Positions 9,345 to 17,661 of a stretch of DNA of 64,000 nt are shown here, in pieces. The notes beneath the pieces were generated by a model. It had not been told where the DNA came from. It searched no databases and saw only the letters and a program-made list of their open reading frames with translations. Numbering within the stretch: position 1 is the stretch's first letter; each line of letters starts with the position of its first letter. Source of the DNA: Streptococcus parasanguinis ATCC 15912. GTDB lineage: Bacteria > Bacillota > Bacilli > Lactobacillales > Streptococcaceae. Both the position numbers and the translations under genes were made by a program. The stretch is from contig NC_015678.1 in assembly GCF_000164675.2 (NCBI RefSeq), forward strand, positions 496,001-560,000, given 5' to 3'.

Positions 9345-10908
9345 ACTCCCACTCTACAGTTGCAGGTGGTTTGCTTGTGATATCGTAGACGATGCGGTTA
9401 ACGTGGTCAACTTCGTTTACGATACGAACAGAGATTTTTTGGAGGACTTCCCATGGAATCTTCGCAAAGTCAGCTGTCATTCCATCGATAGAAGTGATAG
9501 CACGAATGGCAATCGTGTAGTCGTAGGTACGGCCGTCACCCATAACACCTACTGAACGAACGCCTGTGTTGACAGTGAAGTATTGCCAGATATCACGGTC
9601 AAGACCAGCTTTGGCGATTTCTTCACGAAGAATAGCATCTGATTCACGAACGGTTTCAAGTTTTTCTTCAGTGATTTCTCCCATAACACGGATGGCAAGT
9701 CCTGGGCCTGGGAATGGTTGGCGCCATACGATGTGGTCTGGCATACCAAGCTCTGTACCAAGCGCACGAACCTCATCCTTGTAAAGAGTGTTGAGTGGTT
9801 CGATCAGTTCAAACTGCATATCTTCTGGAAGTCCACCCACATTGTGGTGAGACTTGATGGTTTGAGCAGTATCCGTACCAGACTCGATCACGTCAGTGTA
9901 GAGTGTTCCTTGTGCCAAGAATTTTACATCTTTGAGTTTACTTGCTTCGTCATCAAAGACATAAACAAACTCGTTACCAATGATCTTCCTTTTTTTCTCA
10001 GGATCAGATACTCCAGCTAACTTATCAAGGAAACGTTTTGCAGCATCTGCTTTGACAATGTTCAAACCAAACTTGCCACCAAGCATATCCATCACTTGGT
10101 CAGCTTCATCTTTACGAAGAAGACCGTGGTCTACAAAGATACAGATCAATTGATCGCCGATGGCTTTTTGAAGGAGAACCCCAACAACAGAAGAGTCAAC
10201 ACCACCTGAAAGACCAAGAAGGACACGTTTGTCTCCGACGGTTTCACGGATTTTTTTGATCTGCATGTCAATGAAGTTGTCCATGGTCCAGTCACCTTTA
10301 GCCCCACAGATGTTCAAGGCAAAGTTACGCAAGATGTCATAACCGTGAACAGAGTGACGAACCTCAGGGTGGAATTGGATACCGTAGATTTTCTTATCTG
10401 GATTTTCAATCGAGGCGAATGGACAGTCAGCGGAAGTACCAGTGCGGATAAAGTCAGCCGGAATTTCTGTAACAGCATCTCCATGGCTCATCAAGACCAA
10501 TTGTTTATCTGGTGTGCCGACAAAAAGAGCAGAAGATTCTGTCAAAGTCAGTTCAGATTGACCATATTCGCGGTTACCAGCATCACCAGCTGGAACGACC
10601 TTCCCACCCAATTTATGGGTCAACAATTGCATCCCGTAACAGATTCCAAGGATTGGAATACCGAGTTCAAAAATTTCAGGATCGATATCAAAAGAACCTT
10701 CCTCGTATACAGAGTTCGGTCCGCCTGAGAGAACGATCCCAACTGGATTGATTGCACGAACCTCATCAGCAGAAATCTTGTGGCTCTTCAACTCTGAGAA
10801 GACACCAATTTCACGAATCCGACGTGAAATAAGCTGATTGTATTGGCTACCGTAGTCAAGCACGATGATTTTTTCAACATCATGCAAATCAGTTGATAGG
10901 TTTGTCAT
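9343..10908 (-). CDS. guaA: GMP synthase (glutamine-hydrolysing)
   Basis: Converts XMP, ATP and glutamine to GMP in the last step of guanine nucleotide synthesis. The 521 residues hold an N-terminal class I glutamine amidotransferase domain (GICYGMQ nucleophile Cys, QFHPEV His/Glu) and a C-terminal ATP pyrophosphatase domain ([10 protein letters not shown]-loop) plus the dimerisation domain ending in PPATVEWE. A promoter with TTGGTA and TAGAAT (18-bp spacer) lies at 10943-10972. It is divergent from a GntR regulator and convergent with the DUF1002 gene. Confidence 0.98.
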   Translation of the reverse strand: MTNLSTDLHDVEKIIVLDYGSQYNQLISRRIREIGVFSELKSHKISADEVRAINPVGIVLSGGPNSVYEEGSFDIDPEIFELGIPILGICYGMQLLTHKLGGKVVPAGDAGNREYGQSELTLTESSALFVGTPDKQLVLMSHGDAVTEIPADFIRTGTSADCPFASIENPDKKIYGIQFHPEVRHSVHGYDILRNFALNICGAKGDWTMDNFIDMQIKKIRETVGDKRVLLGLSGGVDSSVVGVLLQKAIGDQLICIFVDHGLLRKDEADQVMDMLGGKFGLNIVKADAAKRFLDKLAGVSDPEKKRKIIGNEFVYVFDDEASKLKDVKFLAQGTLYTDVIESGTDTAQTIKSHHNVGGLPEDMQFELIEPLNTLYKDEVRALGTELGMPDHIVWRQPFPGPGLAIRVMGEITEEKLETVRESDAILREEIAKAGLDRDIWQYFTVNTGVRSVGVMGDGRTYDYTIAIRAITSIDGMTADFAKIPWEVLQKISVRIVNEVDHVNRIVYDITSKPPATVEWE

Positions 10909-10942
10909 CTTATCCCCTTCTTAAAGAAATTTACTTTCCTCT

Positions 10943-11008
10943 ATTCTAACACAAAAGCCTTGTCTTTACCAATCTCTGATTGAAGAATTAGGAATTTTAC
11001 GCTACAAT
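10943..11008. promoter_or_regulatory. Back-to-back promoters of guaA and the GntR gene
   Basis: Minus: -35 TTGGTA (10967-10972), 18 nt, -10 TAGAAT (10943-10948). Plus: -35 TTGAAG (10980-10985), 17 nt, -10 TACAAT (11003-11008). The two -35 boxes are only 7 bp apart, so one bound regulator could affect both genes. No purine riboswitch is visible. Confidence 0.65.
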
Positions 11009-11036
11009 AGAGATAACACAGAGAAAGAGCAAGGTT

Positions 11037-11735
11037 ATGATTCCAGCTTACATTCAAATTCATGATCAGATTAAGTCTGAGATTGATCAAAAAATATGGA
11101 AAATCGGGGAGCGTCTTCCCAGCGAACGCGATCTAGCGGAGAAATTTCAGGTTAGTCGGATGACGCTTAGGCAGGCTATTACCCTTCTGGTTGAAGAAGG
11201 AGTGCTTGAAAGACGGGTAGGAAGTGGCACCTTTATCACTAGCACGCGCGTCCAAGAAAAAATGCGGGGAACAACCAGTTTTACAGAGATTATGAAATCG
11301 CAAGGCAAGGAACCTTCTAGCCAAGTGATTTCTTACCGGAAAACCATTCCTAGCCTCCAAGAAGTGGACAAATTGGGCATCGATAAGACTGAGACCATCA
11401 TTCGGATGGAACGGGTCCGGTATGCTGATGGGATCCCTGTTGTTTATGAAGTGGCCTCTATTCCAGAGAAATTTATTAAGAATTTCAATCGAGAAGAGGT
11501 TACCAGCCATTTCTTCCAAACCTTGGAGCGTCATGGCTATAAGATTGGAAAGTCGCACCAGACCATCTATGCGCGATTGGCCAAGGATAAGATTGCGGAC
11601 TATTTACAGATTTCAAAAGGACAAGCTATTTTAGGTCTGACACAGGTTTCCTATTTTGAAGATGGGACGGCTTTTGAGTATGTAAAAAGTCAGTATGTCG
11701 GTGAGCGGTTCGAATTTTATTTGGAAAATAACTAA
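11037..11735 (+). CDS. GntR-family (HutC subfamily) transcriptional regulator
   Basis: 232 residues: an N-terminal winged helix (about 8-72, with LPSERDLAEKFQVSRMTLRQA) and a C-terminal UTRA-type effector domain (about 95-230). HutC-type members usually bind a small metabolite. The leader is very short: the -10 ends 28 bp before the ATG. It sits next to guaA with a shared promoter region; whether it controls guaA or the downstream glycolipid-like cluster is not shown by the sequence. Confidence 0.9.
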   Translation: MIPAYIQIHDQIKSEIDQKIWKIGERLPSERDLAEKFQVSRMTLRQAITLLVEEGVLERRVGSGTFITSTRVQEKMRGTTSFTEIMKSQGKEPSSQVISYRKTIPSLQEVDKLGIDKTETIIRMERVRYADGIPVVYEVASIPEKFIKNFNREEVTSHFFQTLERHGYKIGKSHQTIYARLAKDKIADYLQISKGQAILGLTQVSYFEDGTAFEYVKSQYVGERFEFYLENN

Positions 11736-11761
11736 GCTCGCAATTCACAGTAATAAAAAAA

Positions 11762-11812
11762 CTCTTCAAATGTTTGGGAGACTTTCTCTCTTTGGCATTT
11801 GGGAGCTTTTTT
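11762..11812 (+). terminator. Terminator after the GntR gene
   Basis: CTC-T-TCAAATG pairs with CATTTGGGAG around a long loop, followed by six T. Downstream, 11860-11925 is an A-tract and T-tract stretch that precedes the five-gene cluster; I see no clear -35/-10 there. Confidence 0.65.
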
Positions 11813-11975
11813 AGGTTGAAGACATTCTTTCTAAATAGTGATAGTAAAGGCAAAATGGAAATATTTTAAAAAAATTTAAAAAAATTTTTATTTTTTCTTC
11901 ATTTTTGATTTTTTTTACGAATTAATAGATAGAAGCAGGTTTTAAAGCTTAATAAGAGATATAAGGCAGGAAAAA

Positions 11976-13253
11976 ATGAAAAAAATTAAAATAGATGTGG
12001 TAGCTGTTCCCTTGAGCGGGCATCTGTACCCAACTTTAAATCTCGTTAAACCCTTGTTAGATGATCCTTCGATGGAGATCCGGGTTTTCACAGGACCTCA
12101 GAAAAAGGCCGTTGCAGAAAGTCTTGGCTTCACTGTCGTTCCAATTCTAGAGGACAAAGTAGAAGAATTTGAACGCGCGGCGAATAACGATAAGAAACTC
12201 AATCTTTTTTCAGCTTATCGGCAATTATCCAAGAGTCTGGATTTGATTAATCATGTATCGGATCAATTGTTAGAGGAGTGGCGCGTCAACCGTCCAGATA
12301 TTGTGATTGCTGACTTTATCACTCTATCAGCTGGTTTTATGGCAGAACAGTTAGAAATTCCTTGGATTACCACCATGGCGACACAATTTGCAATCGAAAC
12401 TCCTTATGGTCCTCCTTGCTTCTTCGGAGGGATGGGAGTCGCGCGCACGAAGAAGGAAGAGAAGATCCAAGCACTATGCCGTAAACTCACGCGCATTGGA
12501 AAATACTGTGGCGCTTTCCTCTTACGCAAACGCTTAAAACGTTACAATTTCAAGTTGTACAATCAAAATGGAGTGGAGACCATCTACTCTCCTTATGCCA
12601 TCTTTGGAATTGGGATGATGGAGCTAGAGTTGAAAACACACTTCCCTCATCAATATGCGTGGCTTGGCCCTTTGGGAACTTCTCTTGAAAAAGCTGAAGA
12701 TTATCCTTTAGATCTCAGTCCTTACGAGGACAAGACGAAGGTACTCGTGACATGTGGAACCCAGTTGCCTTGGGCGAAGGAGAATTTGCTAGAACAAACC
12801 AAGCAGTTGGCCAAAGAGCATCCAGAATGTCACTTTTTTGTCACTCTTGGAGATGGGGCAAAGGAATTCTCTGAAGAAGAAGTAGCGCCAAATGTGACGG
12901 TTGTCTCTTATCTACCCTACAAAGAATATATTCCGCAGATGGACTATGTCATTCACCATGGAGGAGCTGGAATCTTTTATCAGTGTATCGAATTTAAAAA
13001 ACCAGCCTTGATCTTGCCACATGATTATGACCAATTTGACTATGCGATTCGAGGAGTAGAAGCAGGAATTGCTTTTCAAGCACATCGCAATCGCACCGAA
13101 GAGATTCAAGCAGGTTTTAAGGCCCTATTAGAAAAAGAATCTTGGGAAAAGTTAGAAAGACTAAACAAACTTTCAAAAACCTACAAGCCGTTGGATACCT
13201 TGGAGTTTGAGATTCAACGATTATTAAGACGTGGAACGGATGGGAAACTATGA
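11976..13253 (+). CDS. UDP-glycosyltransferase-like protein (GT1/MGT type)
   Basis: 425 residues with a GT-B fold signature: N-terminal acceptor domain starting VVAVPLSGHLYPTLNLVKPL (the H of SGH is the usual catalytic base) and a C-terminal nucleotide-sugar domain with HHGGAG followed by LPHDYDQFDYA. This is the macrolide/sterol glycosyltransferase-like layout, so the acceptor is probably small or lipophilic. It is first of five overlapping or tightly spaced genes; its end overlaps the next gene by 4 bp (ATGA). It probably glycosylates the product of this cluster; sugar and acceptor are unknown. Confidence 0.85.
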   Translation: MKKIKIDVVAVPLSGHLYPTLNLVKPLLDDPSMEIRVFTGPQKKAVAESLGFTVVPILEDKVEEFERAANNDKKLNLFSAYRQLSKSLDLINHVSDQLLEEWRVNRPDIVIADFITLSAGFMAEQLEIPWITTMATQFAIETPYGPPCFFGGMGVARTKKEEKIQALCRKLTRIGKYCGAFLLRKRLKRYNFKLYNQNGVETIYSPYAIFGIGMMELELKTHFPHQYAWLGPLGTSLEKAEDYPLDLSPYEDKTKVLVTCGTQLPWAKENLLEQTKQLAKEHPECHFFVTLGDGAKEFSEEEVAPNVTVVSYLPYKEYIPQMDYVIHHGGAGIFYQCIEFKKPALILPHDYDQFDYAIRGVEAGIAFQAHRNRTEEIQAGFKALLEKESWEKLERLNKLSKTYKPLDTLEFEIQRLLRRGTDGKL

Positions 13254-14227
13254 AAATTCTTGTAACAGGTGCGACTGGCTTCCTTGGAAAATACGTGATC
13301 GAAGAGTTATTAGATCACGACTATTCCATTGTAGCCTTTGGCCGAAATGAAATGATTGGAAAGGCCCTGGAAAATGAGCGCGTCCAATTTGTGAAAGGGG
13401 ATTTGAGCTCTATAGAGGAAGTAAGACAAGCCTTTCAATCTGTTGATGCTGTGGTTCATGCAGGAGCTTTATCCACTGCCTGGGGACCTTGGAAGGCCTT
13501 CTATCAGGCGAATGTAGTTGGCACTCAAAATGTCCTTGAATTGTGCCGTGAATATGCGGTAAAACGCTTGGTTTACGTATCTTCTCCCAGTATTTACGCA
13601 GCTGGAAAAGACCAATTAAACATCAAGGAAAGCGATGCTCCCAAAGAAAATCACCTCAACAATTACATCCGAAGTAAATTGGCGTCTGAAAAACTTTTTT
13701 CTGACTATTCAGATGTGCCAAGTATCATCTTGCGTCCTAGAGGATTATTTGGTGTGGGGGATACCAGTATTTTGCCTCGTGTCTTACGCCTCAGTCGAAA
13801 AATTGGAATTCCTTTGATTCGAGGAGGAGAGCAGCTCATGGATATGACCTGTGTGGAAAATGTCGCCCTAGCCATTCGCTTGGCTCTGGAAGCAAAAGAA
13901 GCCCACGGACAAGTTTATAATATTACAAATGGGGAACCAAAGACCTTTAAGTATTTGATCGAAACCACACTAAAGGGATTGGGAGAGCCGATTCGCTATC
14001 GGAAACTTCCAGCAGGTCTAGTAGCAGGTGTGGCTTATAGCCTTGAAGGGGTGTATCGATTCTTTCATCTGAAAGCCGAACCCCCCTTGACTCGCTATAC
14101 CTATTATCTCCTTCGATATAGCCAAACCCTCGATATTAAAAAGGCTCAAACTGCACTTGGCTACTATCCAAAAATGACCATTGAAGAAGGGATTGACAAC
14201 TATGTCCAACATGATCAAGCACATTGA
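13250..14227 (+). CDS. NAD(P)-dependent extended SDR, OleD-like
   Basis: 325 residues. Rossmann motif GATGFLG at 7-13, serine around 111, catalytic Y139-x3-K143. The segment AWGPWKAFYQANVVGTQNVL resembles OleD and 3-beta-hydroxysteroid dehydrogenase-like reductases, which reduce 2-alkyl-3-ketoalkanoic acids to 3-hydroxy acids. In this cluster it would reduce the beta-keto product of the ketoacyl synthase encoded last. Start overlaps the glycosyltransferase stop. The cofactor cannot be decided with certainty. Confidence 0.85.
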   Translation: MKILVTGATGFLGKYVIEELLDHDYSIVAFGRNEMIGKALENERVQFVKGDLSSIEEVRQAFQSVDAVVHAGALSTAWGPWKAFYQANVVGTQNVLELCREYAVKRLVYVSSPSIYAAGKDQLNIKESDAPKENHLNNYIRSKLASEKLFSDYSDVPSIILRPRGLFGVGDTSILPRVLRLSRKIGIPLIRGGEQLMDMTCVENVALAIRLALEAKEAHGQVYNITNGEPKTFKYLIETTLKGLGEPIRYRKLPAGLVAGVAYSLEGVYRFFHLKAEPPLTRYTYYLLRYSQTLDIKKAQTALGYYPKMTIEEGIDNYVQHDQAH

Positions 14228-15029
14228 TTATTTTCCAGCAGGCTATTGCAGCAGTCATTCTGGTCTCTTATTTAAGGGGATTCCGAATGAAAAAATGCAA
14301 TTTCCTGCAGGTGTCTTTTTGATTCATCACCGTGAAAAAGGCTATATTTTGTACGATACCGGCTATCACTACGAGATTAAAAAAAAAGCTCGGTATTTTT
14401 GGTACCGTCTAGCCACCCCTATGCAGATGAAAAAGGAAGACCAGATCGATTATTTATTGCAAGAGCGGGGGATTAATCCAGCAGCCATTTCCTATGTGAT
14501 TCTTTCGCATCTGCACCCGGATCATCTCGGTGGAGCAGCACTTTTTCCAAATGCTCATTTCGTTGTTACCCAGGAAGTCTATGAGGTGTACCAAAAACCG
14601 AAATTTAAAGATCTGATTTTTAAAGAGTTTTTGCCAGCTGATTTCAAAGATCGGGTGACTTGTCTCAAAGCAGATCAAAGGCTTCCTGCTTTCCCCTATC
14701 GACCGACTGCGGATCTTTTTGGAGATGGGAGCATCCTTGTTTCGTCCATCGATGGGCATGCGAGAGGGCAAGGTTGTCTTTATCTGGATGAGCTCAAACT
14801 CTTCATCGGAGCAGATCTTTCTTGGGGAGTAGACCTTTTGCCTTTCACACGGAAAATGCGACTCATTCCTTCCTTGGTTCAGGATGATAAGAAGGCTTAT
14901 TTAAGAGGAGCTGATTTGCTGGAAACACTCTTGCAAGATGGCATTCAAGTTGTGGTCAGCCATGACCCGCAAGATCGGATTGAAAGGATTTTAAATGAAA
15001 AAAACAGTCTTTCTGAAAACCTTTATTGA
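14202..15029 (+). CDS. Metallo-beta-lactamase-fold hydrolase (lactonase-like)
   Basis: 275 residues from the ATG at 14202, chosen because GAAGAAGG lies 11 bp upstream; an in-frame TTG at 14181 gives a longer, less likely form. The metal motif H-L-H-P-D-H is at about 103-108, with further ligands in DGHARGQG and SHDP. The arrangement resembles quorum-quenching lactonases and glyoxalase II-like enzymes. In a cluster with OleC-like and OleD-like partners, a lactone or thioester substrate is an attractive guess. Overlaps both neighbours (26 bp and 35 bp). Confidence 0.8.
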   Translation: MSNMIKHIDYFPAGYCSSHSGLLFKGIPNEKMQFPAGVFLIHHREKGYILYDTGYHYEIKKKARYFWYRLATPMQMKKEDQIDYLLQERGINPAAISYVILSHLHPDHLGGAALFPNAHFVVTQEVYEVYQKPKFKDLIFKEFLPADFKDRVTCLKADQRLPAFPYRPTADLFGDGSILVSSIDGHARGQGCLYLDELKLFIGADLSWGVDLLPFTRKMRLIPSLVQDDKKAYLRGADLLETLLQDGIQVVVSHDPQDRIERILNEKNSLSENLY

Positions 15030-16260
15030 AACCAGATGGTGCCATCGATTCCGTTCAAAAGAGGCCTTGAACCGATACCAAGATAAGCAATTGGCACGCT
15101 ACCATACTTTTATCACTTCTCAGTCTCCCTATTTCCAGACTCATTCTCCTGAATCCTTTGGGACCATGGATAAGCATTTCATGATGACGCATTTCAATGA
15201 ACTCAATACTCTGGGAGTGGATCGAGATCAGGCTTTAGAGATGGCGATTCGTGGAGAACAAACGCGAGATTTTACCGAGATGAATGGAGAAGTAGCAGTA
15301 GGCTTGTCTTCTGGGACTTCCGGCCACCGAGGAGTTTTTGTCACCACAGAAAAAGAAAGAAGTATGTGGGCTGCAGCAATCTTAGCCAAGATGTTGCCAA
15401 AAGGAAACCTGGTTGGTCATCGCATTGCCTTTTTCTTACGAGCAGATAATGAACTCTATCAAACCATTAATTCAGGCCTTATTCGCTTGGAATATTTTGA
15501 TATTTTCAAGGATAGCAAGGAGCATTTAGAGCGTCTCATAGACTATCAACCAACCATTGTGGTCGCACCAGCTTCTACCTTGATTGAGTTAGCCAACTAT
15601 GTCAGCAATCAGCAACTTGCGATCCAACCTGTCAAGGTTGTTTCTGTCGCAGAGATTCTAGAAGATCGAGATGCTCAGACCATCGCCAAAACCTTTCAAC
15701 TAGACAAGGTTGATCAGGTCTACCAAGCGACAGAGGGATTTTTAGCTTGTACCTGTTCAGAAGGCAATCTACATCTCAACGAAGATATTTTGTATGTTGA
15801 GAAAGAGTATCTAGATGATAGCCGCTTTTATCCGATTATTACGGATTTCAAACGAACCAGTCAACCCATCTATCGCTACCGACTCAATGATATTTTAGTG
15901 GAAGAAAAGTCTCCTTGCCCTTGTGGTTCCGTCTTTACTCGAATCGCAAAGATCGAAGGACGATCAGATGATATCTTCTATTTCAAAAAAGAAGATGGTA
16001 GTAGCCAGATGATCTATCCGGATTTTATTCGGCGGTGCATTCTCTTTGTCGAAAATATTCAGGACTATCAAGTAACTCAGTTGGCAGATGGATCCATTAC
16101 CATTGCCTTGAGTCACCGGACAGAGTCTATGGAGCAAGCGATCTTTGCTCAATTTGAACTCTTAGCTCAGCAAAAACAATTCATTCTCCCAAGTATTCAA
16201 TTTATTGATTACCAATGGGACCCAACACGTAAATTAAAACGTGTTCAACGACTTCAATAA
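14995..16260 (+). CDS. Adenylate-forming enzyme (F390 synthetase/PaaK-like)
   Basis: 421 residues. The ATP-binding loop SSGTSG is at 105-110, followed by HRGVFVTTEKE; later motifs YQATEG and YRLNDI fit the phenylacetate-CoA ligase / coenzyme F390 synthetase branch, and CPCGSVF may bind zinc as in PaaK relatives. Such enzymes activate a carboxylate as an acyl-adenylate and pass it to CoA, an amine or an intramolecular hydroxyl. The gene starts inside the upstream hydrolase gene behind GAAAGGA. The substrate is presumably the hydroxy acid made by the cluster. Confidence 0.78.
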   Translation: MKKTVFLKTFIETRWCHRFRSKEALNRYQDKQLARYHTFITSQSPYFQTHSPESFGTMDKHFMMTHFNELNTLGVDRDQALEMAIRGEQTRDFTEMNGEVAVGLSSGTSGHRGVFVTTEKERSMWAAAILAKMLPKGNLVGHRIAFFLRADNELYQTINSGLIRLEYFDIFKDSKEHLERLIDYQPTIVVAPASTLIELANYVSNQQLAIQPVKVVSVAEILEDRDAQTIAKTFQLDKVDQVYQATEGFLACTCSEGNLHLNEDILYVEKEYLDDSRFYPIITDFKRTSQPIYRYRLNDILVEEKSPCPCGSVFTRIAKIEGRSDDIFYFKKEDGSSQMIYPDFIRRCILFVENIQDYQVTQLADGSITIALSHRTESMEQAIFAQFELLAQQKQFILPSIQFIDYQWDPTRKLKRVQRLQ

Positions 16261-16272
16261 AAGGAGAATCCT

Positions 16273-17217
16273 ATGACTACTGTAAAAAGACATTTGCAAA
16301 TTAAAGGCTATGGAACCGCGCTTCCAGATCATACAGTTACTTTCAAAGACCAGACTCGCTATCGCGTGAAAGAAGGAGAAGAAACACAGATTGATCTTGC
16401 AGCGCGTGCGATTGAAGCGGCTTTAAACCATGCAGGGCTTGAAATGGCAGACATCGACTGCCTGGTTTCGGCTAGTGCGGTTGGTGTTCAGCCCATTCCT
16501 TGTACAGCTGCTCTTATCCATGAGCGCGTGGCCAAGGGACTGACGATTCCTGCTATGGATATCAATACCACTTGTACCAGTTTTATATCAGCTTTAAGCA
16601 CCGTTTCTTATCTGATTGAAGGTGGTGAATACCAACGGGTTCTGATTGTATCCAGTGAAGTAGGAAGCCTAGGGCTTAATCCCAAACAAAAAGAAAGCTT
16701 TGAATTGTTTAGTGATGGAGCTACAGCCTTTATTTTTGAAGCAACAAAGGAAGATAAAGGAATCATTGCCAGTATGCAACGTACCTGGTCTGAGGGAGCC
16801 CACGATACCGAAATTCGTGGTGGTTTGACAGCTTATCATCCGAAATTGTACTCTGAAGCAACCAAGACGGATTTCATGTTTGATATGAAAGGGAAGAAAA
16901 TCCTTTTGCTTTCTGCCCGTGTTATTCCAGAAATGTTCCAAGAATTCCAAGAGAAATCAGGCATTTCTAAAGATGCTGTAGACTATATTATTCCCCACCA
17001 AGCAAGTCGCGCCTTACCACTTGTCATGGACAAATTGGGCGTTGGCAAAGACAAGTACCTCAATATTGTCAGTGATTATGGAAATATGGTTTCGGTAGCC
17101 GTGCCTTTCGGCCTAGCCTATGCACTGGATCATGGCTATGTGAAGGAAGGAGATACCATCTTTTTGATGGGAACTGCAGCAGGGATGACGGTCAATATGT
17201 TGGCACTGAAACTCTAA
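16273..17217 (+). CDS. 3-oxoacyl-ACP synthase III family protein (FabH/OleA-like)
   Basis: 314 residues, thiolase fold. The active-site triad is visible: C101 in DINTTCTSF, H242 in PHQAS and N271 in YGNMVS. FabH of the fatty-acid operon is a different gene, so this is an accessory condensing enzyme; OleA-type members condense two acyl thioesters head to head, others make beta-keto starter units. RBS AAAAGGAG. It is the last gene of the cluster and a terminator follows 40 bp downstream. Confidence 0.9.
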   Translation: MTTVKRHLQIKGYGTALPDHTVTFKDQTRYRVKEGEETQIDLAARAIEAALNHAGLEMADIDCLVSASAVGVQPIPCTAALIHERVAKGLTIPAMDINTTCTSFISALSTVSYLIEGGEYQRVLIVSSEVGSLGLNPKQKESFELFSDGATAFIFEATKEDKGIIASMQRTWSEGAHDTEIRGGLTAYHPKLYSEATKTDFMFDMKGKKILLLSARVIPEMFQEFQEKSGISKDAVDYIIPHQASRALPLVMDKLGVGKDKYLNIVSDYGNMVSVAVPFGLAYALDHGYVKEGDTIFLMGTAAGMTVNMLALKL

Positions 17218-17256
17218 TGATAGATCCTCTTATTTCAAGCTCAAAAAGCATCAAGT

Positions 17257-17282
17257 CCCGCTAGTCTTTAGCGGGCTTTTTT
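17257..17282 (+). terminator. Terminator of the five-gene cluster
   Basis: CCCGCTA-GTCTT-TAGCGGG stem-loop followed by six T; its T-run runs into the ylxM promoter. Confidence 0.9.
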
Positions 17283-17290
17283 GATATAAT
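17282..17290 (+). promoter_or_regulatory. Extended -10 promoter of ylxM-ffh
   Basis: TGATATAAT is a perfect TGn plus TATAAT extended -10. It ends only 7 bp before the ATG at 17298, so the predicted transcription start is at or one base before the start codon. The upstream half of the promoter is the preceding terminator. Confidence 0.7.
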
Positions 17291-17297
17291 GAAAGGT

Positions 17298-17630
17298 ATG
17301 GAAATTGAGAAAACCAACCGAATGAATGCGCTCTTTGAGTTTTATGCAGCGCTCTTGACGGACAAGCAGATGAACTACATCGAGCTCTATTACGCAGATG
17401 ACTACAGCTTGGCTGAGATCGCGGAAGAGTTTGGAGTGAGCCGTCAGGCGGTCTATGACAATATTAAACGTACAGAAAAGATTTTGGAAGACTACGAAAT
17501 GAAACTCCATATGTATTCCGATTACATTGTTCGTAGTCAAATTTTGGATCAGATTTCTGAAAAATACCCTGAAGATCCTTTTTTACAGGAACAAATTTCT
17601 GTGCTTTCCAGTATCGATAATCGAGACTAA
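17298..17630 (+). CDS. ylxM: YlxM/p13-like DNA-binding protein
   Basis: 110 residues, sigma-70 region 4-like helix-turn-helix ([20 protein letters not shown], about 44-63). YlxM is encoded just upstream of ffh across Firmicutes and is reported to associate with the signal recognition particle. Start taken at 17298 ([10 protein letters not shown]) from the remembered family N-terminus; an in-frame ATG lies 9 bp upstream but inside the -10 element. ffh begins 31 bp after its stop. Confidence 0.92.
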   Translation: MEIEKTNRMNALFEFYAALLTDKQMNYIELYYADDYSLAEIAEEFGVSRQAVYDNIKRTEKILEDYEMKLHMYSDYIVRSQILDQISEKYPEDPFLQEQISVLSSIDNRD

Positions 17631-17661
17631 ATAAATATAAGACTTAACTAGGAGAAAGAGT

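Noticed and set aside
10909..11036. Purine riboswitch before guaA
   Set aside because: The leader is too short (about 28 nt) and has no aptamer helices.
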